Shown here one piece after another: positions 1 through 5,807 of a stretch of 5,807 nucleotides of DNA; the first letter of the stretch is position 1, and the number at the start of each line of letters is the position of its first letter. Below the pieces are notes generated by a model that made no database searches, was not told the DNA's origin, and was given only the letters and a program-made list of their open reading frames with translations. The position numbers were made by a program, and so were the translations under genes. The DNA comes from Bacteroidota bacterium (lineage in GTDB: Bacteria; Bacteroidota; Bacteroidia; J057), in NCBI GenBank assembly GCA_003696875.1, contig RFHL01000540.1, positions 1 through 5,807 of the forward strand. The letters run 5' to 3'.

Positions 1-2
1 CC

Positions 3-1268
3 ATAAAGGTCATGGGGCGGTACGACAAGGGTTTCAGTGCGGAGGTGGAGAAGGCCCTCAAGGGCCTGGGCTTCAGGCAGTCCGACTTCACCCGCCAAAC
101 GAAGGAATTCAGCGGAGGCTGGCGCATGCGCCTCGAGCTGGCCAAAATCCTGCTGTAAAAGCCCGACCTCATGCTGCTCGACGAGCCCACCAACCACATC
201 GACATCGAGTCGGTGCTCTGGCTGGAGGACTTTCTGGTCAACAAGGCCCAGACGGTGATGGTCATCTCCCACGACCGCACCTTTATCGACAACATCACCA
301 ACCGCACCATCGAGGTCACGATGGGGCGGATCTACGACTACAAGGCCCCCTATTCGCAGTATCTTCAGCTGCATCTTCAGCTGCGCGAAGAGCGCCGGGC
401 CAGCCAGCTCAAGGCCTTCAAGGAGCAGGAGAAGTTCATCGCCGATACCCAGGCCTTTATCGAGCGCTTTAAGGGGACCTACTCCAAGACCAACCAGGTC
501 AACGCCCGCGAGCGCAGGCTCGAAAAGCTCGAGCGCATCGAGATCGACGAGATCGATACCTCGGCCCTCAAGCTGCGCTTCCCACCCGCGCCCCGCTCGG
601 GCGACTTCCCCGTCCTCGCCAAGGACGTCTCCAAGGCCTTACGGCGCGCAGACGGTCTTTCGCGACGCTAACCTGACCATCAGACGGGGGAAAAGGTCTG
701 CTTCGTGGGCCGAAACGGGGAGGGCAAGTCCACCCTGATCAAGGCCATCATGGGCGAGATTGAGGTGGGCGGTACCTGCGAGCTGGGCCACAATGTGCGG
801 GCGGGCTACTTTGCCCAAAACCCGGCCTCGCTGTTGGCCCCCGAGCTCACGGTCTTCCAGACCGTGGATGAGGTCGCCAAGGGCGAGATTCGCAGCCAGA
901 TCAAGCACATCCTGGGGGCTTTCATGTTCAGCGGCGAAGCCATCGACAAGAAGGGCAAGTTCCTCTCCGGAGGGGAGCGCACCCGCCTCGCCATGGTCCG
1001 GCTCCTGTTGGAGCCGGTGAACCTGCTCATCCTCGACGAACCCACCAATCACCTCGACATGAGGTCGAAGGACGTACTGAAAGAAGCCCTGCTCGACTTT
1101 GAGGGCACCCTCATACTTGTGTCGCACGACCGCGACTTCCTGCAGGGGCTGGCCCGGAAGGTCTTCGAGTTCAAGGTTCAGCGCGTCATCGAGCACTCCG
1201 AGACCATCGACGCCTTCCTGGAGCGCAGCCGCCTCCAACGCATTACGGAGCTGAATTTGAGTAAGTAG
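3..1268 (+). pseudogene. ABC-F family ATPase, 5'-truncated by window edge and disrupted (nonsense codon plus two frameshifts)
   Basis: ABC-F proteins are soluble tandem-ATPase factors that bind the ribosomal E site and modulate translation or antibiotic resistance; they have no membrane domain. About 421 codons are visible of a family length near 540, so roughly 120 N-terminal residues lie off the left edge. Seen in order: domain 1 signature EFSGGWRMR (about 105-131), Walker B LMLLDEPTNH (168-197), H-switch ISHDR (262-276), a charged inter-domain linker with YSKTNQ (about 400-560), domain 2 Walker A GRNGEGKST (709-735), signature LSGGERTR (961-984), Walker B LLILDEPTNH (1021-1050) and SHDRDF (1122-1139), ending at TAG 1266-1268. 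Domain motifs are intact, but the frame is broken by TAA at 156-158, one extra T at 639/640 and one missing G at 690/691. The stretch 640-690 must be read in another frame (YGAQTVFRDANLTIRRG) to restore homology. Uninterrupted pieces are 171-671 and 705-1268. Either this is a recent pseudogene or the draft sequence has errors; the family assignment is firm. Confidence -1.
361..384 (+). repeat. 12-bp perfect tandem duplication inside the ABC-F gene
   Basis: ATCTTCAGCTGC occurs twice back to back (361-372 and 373-384). It is in frame and gives YLQL-HLQL-REERR. Family members, as I remember them, read YSxYLxLRxERR with no such insert, so the second unit adds four residues just after the H-switch region, at the start of the linker. 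The duplication itself is seen directly; that it is an insertion relative to relatives is inference. Confidence -1.
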
Positions 1269-1325
1269 GAGGAGATATTTGCCAAAAAAGTCGAGTAGAC
1301 CGCCACAAGAGCGCGAGAGGTCCCA

Positions 1326-1991
1326 TCAGCCCGCCAACAGGCGGGCCAGCTCTTCCAGATTGGCGCTGGAGTCAAAAACGGCCTCTATCCGAATCTCGAA
1401 GCCGGGAATCACCTGGCAGCGAATCGGGCCGCTCCCGGCCTTGAGGATCAGCTCGTATTGACCCTCGGCATCCAAGCGATATTGCTCCACCGAGCGGGCG
1501 AGGGGGTCCACAATCCAGTATTCCTGCACCCCGTGGGCGCAGTAGTCATCAAATTTCACCCCCCGGTCGTTGGCCATGGTCTTCGGGGAGAGAATCTCGA
1601 CCACCAGATCAGGAGCAGGAAAGAGACTCTGCCCCTCCGCAAAGTGCCGGGCCTTTTCCCGCCCGAAAAAGCAGATGTCCGGCTCGTAATCGTTGCGGGA
1701 AAGGGTAACCATGATTTTCTCAACCCCGACGTAGCCGAGCGAATGCTTGTCTACATACACGTCAATTAGCCTGAACAGCTTTCCGGTAGCGTCATTGTGC
1801 TCCTTCTTGACGGGCGAATGAATGACCACCTCGCCATTGATGAACTCGGCTTTTTCGTACTCGGAGATCTCGTTGTAAAAAACCGTCCGTCGCTGCCGCT
1901 CAACCTCCAAAGCATGACGAGCCTGCTCCACGATAGCAGGCGCAGAGGGGAGCGCGAGGATTTGAGTGAGCAGTTCTTGGTCGGTACGCAT
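1326..1991 (-). CDS. Uma2 family (DUF820) PD-(D/E)XK nuclease-fold protein
   Basis: Members of this family share the restriction-endonuclease-like PD-(D/E)XK fold. They are annotated as putative endonucleases, but their physiological role is mostly unknown. From ATG at 1991 the product is 221 residues. A helical N-terminal part (about 1-47, LEVERQRR) precedes the core: AEFINGEVV with E49, YEPDICFF with D105, PDLVVEILSPKT with E132, then K146 and GVQEYWIVDP (154-163). E49, D105, E132 and K146 fit the expected acidic and Lys active-site set, so the fold looks catalytically intact. Start choice: the frame stays open to 2132, with other ATGs at 2132, 2054 and 2030. I prefer 1991 because MRTDQELL resembles the usual beginning of relatives with this extension, and the residues before it look like non-coding translation. 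None of the starts has a strong Shine-Dalgarno; 2030 is the best alternative. The gene runs divergently from the exosortase-associated operon and convergently with the ABC-F gene. No toxin partner or methylase is visible, so it appears to be a stand-alone gene. Confidence -1.
   Translation of the reverse strand: MRTDQELLTQILALPSAPAIVEQARHALEVERQRRTVFYNEISEYEKAEFINGEVVIHSPVKKEHNDATGKLFRLIDVYVDKHSLGYVGVEKIMVTLSRNDYEPDICFFGREKARHFAEGQSLFPAPDLVVEILSPKTMANDRGVKFDDYCAHGVQEYWIVDPLARSVEQYRLDAEGQYELILKAGSGPIRCQVIPGFEIRIEAVFDSSANLEELARLLAG
1329..1346. other. GC-rich hairpin between the convergent ABC-F and Uma2 genes
   Basis: A perfect 7-bp inverted repeat, GCCCGCC / GGCGGGC with loop AACA, covers the last codons of the minus-strand Uma2 gene (its stop is 1326-1328) and lies about 60 bp past the ABC-F stop. 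Its position between convergent genes suits a bidirectional terminator. Neither side is followed by a T-run, so a classic intrinsic terminator is not supported, and it may simply be coding sequence. Confidence -1.
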
Positions 1992-2208
1992 AGGTCGAGG
2001 AGGAGAATTATTGGACTTTAAGATACGCATATCCTGGAAAAAAAGCTGCACCATGATGGCTGTGTCCTGGCTTCCGGGCAGGTCCGATCCCGTCGATCCC
2101 CCAGGTTGATGCCGGAGAAAAAGGATGTTCAAATAAGTTTTCCTTCTCTCAACTCTTTATTTCTTTTTGCGTAGAGCCTACTACTTTGCAATACAAAGTT
2201 CTCTGAAC
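1992..2208. promoter_or_regulatory. Divergent intergenic region, probable promoters for the Uma2 gene and the VIT/exosortase operon
   Basis: These 217 bp separate the preferred starts of two divergent genes, so promoters for both are expected here. The right part (about 2131-2208) is clearly poorer in GC than its surroundings, with a pyrimidine-rich stretch at 2138-2169. A TACTTTG at 2182-2188 resembles the Bacteroidetes -7 element TAnnTTTG but is one base short, and I see no well-spaced -33 TTTG partner, so no promoter is placed. The left part could be coding if the Uma2 gene starts at 2030 or 2132. No RNA gene or riboswitch fold was recognised. Confidence -1.
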
Positions 2209-4743
2209 ATGCCAAAACTCCCCACCCTCAACACCCGCTGGCTCCACCATCTGGGATTGGGACTCATCGTCCTGTCAGGCAGTCTGTTTCTTATCACCTG
2301 CCTGGCTCCCGAAAGCCCCAGCGGCTTTCTCGACCTTTCGGGCCTCTTCTGGATCAACTACGCCCTGAGCGTAGGCTACTTTGTAGCCATTCTTGCCCAT
2401 CACTGGGCCCAACCCCGCCCGCGCAAGGGCGACGAGATCGCCTTTGCGCGGGCCCTGGTCCTCTTTTCGCTCAGCGCCCATACCCTCAACTACGGCACCG
2501 AAATCAAGGTCTTCGAGCCCTATGTGGACTGGATGATCGGCTACGTGCTGCTCATGCACGTCACCTTGTTGCTCTTGCCACATCGCCAGGCCTTCCCGGC
2601 CTGGTTGCGCACAGGCCTCTACTTTCTGGCCGGCGCCGGGCTGGTACTGGCCGTGTACCTGACCCTCTTTCTGGGGCCGCTTATCATGCTGGCGCTGCCG
2701 CTCTCCCTCGCCTTTGGGGTATCGATGCATGCGACGGTACCGCTGTGGTTTGCGATCGAATATGGCCGCCTGCCCTGGCGCATGGAAAAAACCAACCGCG
2801 CCCGGGGCGCTTTCTGGAGTGGCGTGCTGGCTCCCATCCTGATTTTGGCGGGTTTTCTCCTTCCCTGGCATGGCCTGCAGCGGGGCACCGAGGCCGCCCA
2901 GGTTCGGGCTACCGCCGAAGCGCCTGTCCAGGGCCTGCCCGACTGGGTGGTGATGAGTCAATATTTGCCCGAAGGTCCTCTCACAGAGGCGGTTTTGATG
3001 AGCGACCTCTTTGCCCAACCCTCCTATTGGAACTGGGACGACGGACTCAGCCGGCTGGGGCGCAGGCTCGCTATCCGGCAGCGGCATGATCCGCTGGCTA
3101 CGGCCGCCAAGGCCTTGTACGGCCCTCTGGAGTTGGAGGAAGACCTGATGGTGCCGCTGCTCGATTTCCGTTACGCCGCCCGCCACCTCACCCATCGCCG
3201 CCTTTGGCGCGATACGGATGTGACGGTCAGTGCCATTGATACCCGCGTGCAGGCCTATCCGGCCTACCGCCTCGCCTATCTGGAACATGAGCTGCAGCTC
3301 ACCAATACCCACCCCCAACCAGACAATCAGCAGGAGGCGGTTCTCACCTTTCACCTGCCTGAGGGGGCAACGGTGACCACCCTTTCGTTGTGGGTAGAAG
3401 GGGAAGAACGGCCTGCCCGCCTGACTACCCGGAGCAAGGCCGACTCGGCCTATTCCACCATCGTCGGCCGGGAACGCCGGGACCCGGCGCTGCTACACTG
3501 GCAGGAGGGCGACCGCGTCACCCTCACGGTTTTTCCCTGCACCCCCGCCGAAGCCCGGCGGGTCAAGGTCGGTTTTTCCTTTCCGCTCCGCGAAGCGGAC
3601 GACCGCCTGCACCTGCAAAACATCTGGTTTGAGGGCCCGCCCTCGGCGGGCGCACCTATGACCGCCCAACTAACCGTCGAGGACGGCAGCCCCGCTCCGG
3701 ACCTACCCCTGGGCTGGAAAGCCCAGGCCGAAGGCTGGCGCTATCAAGGAGAATGGCACCCCACCTGGCGGGTAAGCTGGCCCCGGGTACCCCTGGCTGA
3801 GGGCGCTTTCAGCTGGCGGGGCGACCACTACCGCCTGGAGGCGGTGCCCGAAACAAGCGAAGCCTTTCACCCTGCGGCCATCTACGTGGACCTGCACGCC
3901 GGCTGGGACGCTCTGCGGTGGGAGCAATTGTGGCCCCATCTCCAGGGATATGAGGTCTATGCTCTCCTTCCAGAGCCGGTCCGCATTACGGCCGCCAACT
4001 ATAGCGCCCGCCTGGCCGAGGCCCAGGATCGGACCTTTACCCTGCTCCCCTTCCATCAGTTGCAGCCGGGCAGCCTGGTGATCTGCCAGTCGCCCGAGGC
4101 CACCCCCTTGCTGAGCGACCTGGACGGGAGCGTATACGCCCATCAACTACAGGACTGGCTGGCCCGGCAAGAAGGCGACCTCCGGGTATGGGAACTGGGG
4201 ACCCAGCCTGCGCCCTACTTGCGAAGCCTGCGCGCCTTTCGGGCGCTGGAGATCCGGCAAGGCCGCCTGCCGGCCCTGGTAGCCCAACTGGAAACCGGTC
4301 AATGGCCGGTAGCAAGCGAAACCGCCGAGGCCGTCCACCTGCCCGGAACGCAGGCGCGCCTGCGGCGCGAGGCCTCTTCGGCCCCCTCCACGCAAGGGGC
4401 ACCGGACCACCTGGCCCGCCTCTACCACTATCAGGATCTGCTACGCACCATCGGCCCGCGCTACTTTGAGCGGGGGGCGCATGAGGAAGCCTGGCTGGAC
4501 CAGGCCCGGGATGCCTACGTGATCTCGCCCGTGGCCAGCCTCGTGGTGCTGGAGTGTGAGGCCGATTACGAGCGCTTTGACATTGAGGCTACGCCAGAGG
4601 ACAGTCTGGGTCCGGTGACCGTTCCCTCCGAGGCTGGGGCCGCCCCCGAGCCCCACGAGTGGGCCCTGCTGGGGCTGGTCCTATTGTTTGGACTGGCGTA
4701 TCTGCGTCGCCAAAAACGGGGATTTCAACTGAATCGAGCCTGA
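2209..4743 (+). CDS. XrtN-type exosortase system VIT domain protein with N-terminal membrane region and PEP-CTERM sorting signal
   Basis: This 844-residue protein is the presumed dedicated substrate of the exosortase encoded directly downstream. ATG 2209 is chosen over an upstream in-frame TTG (2167), because MPKLPTLNTRW followed by a helix gives a sensible N-terminus. Domains in order: about seven membrane helices (approximately 15-33, 44-63, 77-94, 107-124, 135-155, 157-182, 203-220; the third is weak); a spacer; a VIT domain (about 338-461) with LPEGATVTTLSLWVEGE, ADSAYSTIV, RDPALL (424-429) and VFPCTPAEARRVKV; a region where VIT proteins usually carry a vWA domain (IYVDLHAGWD, 558-567), here without the DxSxS metal site; a conserved-looking SPVASLVVLE block (about 773-782) followed by DYERFDI; and the C-terminal signal P813-E814-P815, hydrophobic W818-L832 and basic RRQKR 833-837. 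A PEP motif, helix and Arg cluster form the tripartite signal that exosortases recognise and cut. Family recall: Bacteroidetes VIT proteins adjacent to XrtN. The domain calls are firm; the substrate role is inferred from the signal plus adjacency, and the cellular function is unknown. Confidence -1.
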   Translation: MPKLPTLNTRWLHHLGLGLIVLSGSLFLITCLAPESPSGFLDLSGLFWINYALSVGYFVAILAHHWAQPRPRKGDEIAFARALVLFSLSAHTLNYGTEIKVFEPYVDWMIGYVLLMHVTLLLLPHRQAFPAWLRTGLYFLAGAGLVLAVYLTLFLGPLIMLALPLSLAFGVSMHATVPLWFAIEYGRLPWRMEKTNRARGAFWSGVLAPILILAGFLLPWHGLQRGTEAAQVRATAEAPVQGLPDWVVMSQYLPEGPLTEAVLMSDLFAQPSYWNWDDGLSRLGRRLAIRQRHDPLATAAKALYGPLELEEDLMVPLLDFRYAARHLTHRRLWRDTDVTVSAIDTRVQAYPAYRLAYLEHELQLTNTHPQPDNQQEAVLTFHLPEGATVTTLSLWVEGEERPARLTTRSKADSAYSTIVGRERRDPALLHWQEGDRVTLTVFPCTPAEARRVKVGFSFPLREADDRLHLQNIWFEGPPSAGAPMTAQLTVEDGSPAPDLPLGWKAQAEGWRYQGEWHPTWRVSWPRVPLAEGAFSWRGDHYRLEAVPETSEAFHPAAIYVDLHAGWDALRWEQLWPHLQGYEVYALLPEPVRITAANYSARLAEAQDRTFTLLPFHQLQPGSLVICQSPEATPLLSDLDGSVYAHQLQDWLARQEGDLRVWELGTQPAPYLRSLRAFRALEIRQGRLPALVAQLETGQWPVASETAEAVHLPGTQARLRREASSAPSTQGAPDHLARLYHYQDLLRTIGPRYFERGAHEEAWLDQARDAYVISPVASLVVLECEADYERFDIEATPEDSLGPVTVPSEAGAAPEPHEWALLGLVLLFGLAYLRRQKRGFQLNRA
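4621..4737 (+). other. PEP-CTERM sorting signal of the VIT protein
   Basis: Residues 805-843 of the upstream protein form a complete tripartite sorting signal: the motif APEPHEWALLG (P813-E814-P815), one hydrophobic helix to L832, then R833, R834, K836 and R837. The signal lies at the extreme C-terminus with only seven residues after the basic cluster, as usual for exosortase substrates. Cleavage would be expected at or just after the PEP motif on the periplasmic side; this is known for the family in general and not shown here. Confidence -1.
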
Positions 4744-4747
4744 TCAG

Positions 4748-5807
4748 ATGCCACATAGCCGCTCCCTCATCGATCGCCAGCCGCTGGACCTTGCCGGGGT
4801 CCTGCACCGGCAAGGCCTGCGCCAGCAGGCGGGGTATGGCCTGGCCCTACTCCTCTGGGCCGGCCTGAGTCTGCCCTTTTGGGCGAATTATCTCCCTCTG
4901 GGTGCCAGCAGCCTGCTGGCCCTGCTGCCAGCACCGCTGGTGCTGCGCCACCAAGCTGGAGCAAGCTCCGGCTGGCGCTATGCGCCCTGGGCCATGCTCT
5001 GTTTGGTCGCTTACCCGTTTCTGCACAGCCAGATCTGTCTCTTCATGGGCAGCGGCCTGGCCCTGCTGACCCTGATCGAATCCCGTGGCCGGCGGATCAG
5101 CCGTCTGGCACCGGTTTTCCTGCTGCTACTCTCGCCCCTGCCTGAGCTCTTGGTAGACGTATTTTCTTTCTCGCTCAGGTTGCATCTCAGTGCCTGGACT
5201 GCGGATAGCCTGCGCCTGCTGGGCTATCCGGTGGTGGTCCATGGCAACACCTTTGTCATTGAGGGACAGCGATTTGTTATCGAAGCGGCCTGTCTGGGCC
5301 TCAATATGGTCGTGACGGGTCTGGTCGCCACCACCTTCCTGCTGGCGCAGGCCGAGCGGGCCCAACCCTGGCCTGCCTGGCGGCAGGCCCTGGTCTATCT
5401 GGTGGCCTTTGGCCTACTGATGGTGAGCAATTTTGCCCGCACGCTGATGCTGGTGCTGCTGCGCTCCGAGCCGGGCACGCTCAGCCATGAGCTCACGGGG
5501 CTCTTTAGTTTGCTGATATATGTGCTGCTACCAGTGGCCTGGCTGGTCCAGCGGTGGCGACCCCGATCTTCATGGACCCCCAGTGTGCCCGGGCAACCGT
5601 CATGGGTCCCCATCTTGCTCGTGCTGGGCGGACTGGTCTTCGGTAGTGGGTATCATTTCCTGTTCCGCTCCCAACTGGCAACAGTCCCAGTGGCTAGTGC
5701 GCCCGCTGGTTGGGAAGTCCTGCCCCAGGGTACCTGGCGGCAGGAAAGCGATGGCATTCTCTGCTATAAAAAGCCACCCGTACCGGCCTGGCGGGCCGGT
5801 CATGACC
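4748..5807 (+). CDS. xrtN: Exosortase, XrtN type (3' end beyond window)
   Basis: Exosortases are polytopic inner-membrane cysteine proteases/transpeptidases that process PEP-CTERM proteins. Reading from ATG 4748, the frame is open for 353 codons to the right edge with no stop. Hydrophobic helices are visible at about 29-46, 52-68, 79-111, 119-138, 184-199, 214-238, 252-268 and 285-300. The three catalytic positions are all present: C182 in EAACLGLNM (5291-5293), R231 in SNFARTLML (5438-5440) and H247 in LSHELTGLFS (5486-5488). After the last helix comes a soluble tail (about 305 onward; GWEVLPQGTWRQ, ILCYKKPP, then GHD at the edge). It resembles the EpsI-like C-terminal part I recall in some exosortases, where a His-x-Pro...Cys-Trp motif follows, so the tail is probably truncated here. 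The start lies four bases after the VIT gene stop (TGATCAGATG), implying co-transcription and likely translational coupling; there is no strong Shine-Dalgarno. Exosortase identity is secure. The XrtN subtype rests mainly on the adjacent VIT/PEP-CTERM gene and the tail. Confidence -1.
   Translation, partial: MPHSRSLIDRQPLDLAGVLHRQGLRQQAGYGLALLLWAGLSLPFWANYLPLGASSLLALLPAPLVLRHQAGASSGWRYAPWAMLCLVAYPFLHSQICLFMGSGLALLTLIESRGRRISRLAPVFLLLLSPLPELLVDVFSFSLRLHLSAWTADSLRLLGYPVVVHGNTFVIEGQRFVIEAACLGLNMVVTGLVATTFLLAQAERAQPWPAWRQALVYLVAFGLLMVSNFARTLMLVLLRSEPGTLSHELTGLFSLLIYVLLPVAWLVQRWRPRSSWTPSVPGQPSWVPILLVLGGLVFGSGYHFLFRSQLATVPVASAPAGWEVLPQGTWRQESDGILCYKKPPVPAWRAGHD

Noticed and set aside
639..1238. Minus-strand frame of 199 codons opposite ABC-F domain 2
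   Set aside because: It is the mirror of a conserved ATPase domain, with no motif of its own.
1326..1991. Uma2 gene as part of a defence or toxin-antitoxin system with the neighbours
   Set aside because: No methylase, antitoxin or other defence gene is visible; the flanking genes are an ABC-F factor and an exosortase pair.
2113..2135. GGAGAAAAAGG followed by a mini-frame ATG-TTC-AAA-TAA (leader peptide?)
   Set aside because: A three-residue frame with an approximate ribosome site is expected by chance; no attenuator hairpin follows.
2182..2188. TACTTTG as Bacteroidetes -7 promoter element for the VIT/exosortase operon
   Set aside because: It is one base short of TAnnTTTG and has no suitably spaced -33 element, and it would leave only a very short leader.
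2275..3354. Long minus-strand open frame (359 codons) opposite the VIT protein gene
   Set aside because: It is Gly/Gln/Arg-rich with no recognisable motif and lies wholly antisense to a gene with clear domains; GC-rich codon use produces such shadows.
4879..5145. Plus-strand 88-codon frame within the exosortase region
   Set aside because: The exosortase frame from 4748 covers it and has membrane helices and the catalytic triad; this frame is Pro/Ala-rich shadow.
1..5807. CRISPR array, tRNA, rRNA or insertion sequence
   Set aside because: No spaced direct repeats, no tRNA-like cloverleaf, no transposase motif and no terminal inverted repeats were seen.

Overview
The window reads as a GC-rich (roughly 60% by eye) Bacteroidetes chromosome fragment. 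Three things suggest this: the ABC-F protein has the Bacteroidetes-type sequence around its H-switch and linker; the Uma2-like protein has the N-terminal helical extension I associate with Saprospiria-like bacteria; and the right half carries an exosortase N (XrtN) type pair, which as far as I know is a Bacteroidetes system. A Lewinella/Saprospiria-like source fits the GC level, but that is inference from memory.

Layout. Positions 1-1268 (+) hold the 3' three quarters of an ABC-F ribosome-associated ATPase gene. It enters from the left edge and is broken three times: an in-frame TAA where a Gln codon is expected (156-158), a +1 shift near 639-640 and a compensating -1 shift near 690-691. It also has a 12-bp in-frame tandem duplication at 361-384. 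A 57-bp gap separates it from a convergent Uma2/DUF820 nuclease-fold gene (minus strand, 1326 to about 1991). A 217-bp partly AT-rich divergent region (1992-2208) then leads to the main locus.

The main locus is a tight two-gene operon. At 2209-4743 lies an 844-residue protein with about seven N-terminal membrane helices, a VIT domain, a degenerate vWA-like region and a textbook PEP-CTERM tripartite C-terminus (PEP, hydrophobic helix, basic RRQKR tail). Four bases after its stop, at 4748, starts an exosortase with the Cys-Arg-His triad. It stays open to the right edge, so it has no stop codon here and is easy to miss. The pair is best read as a dedicated sorting system: the integral-membrane exosortase would process or anchor its co-transcribed VIT-domain partner. 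The biological role of that partner is unknown to me.

The ABC-F and Uma2 genes show no functional connection to the sorting pair; they look like ordinary neighbours. The exosortase/VIT pair is the unusual biology. It appears to match a described but functionally uncharacterised family, not something wholly new.
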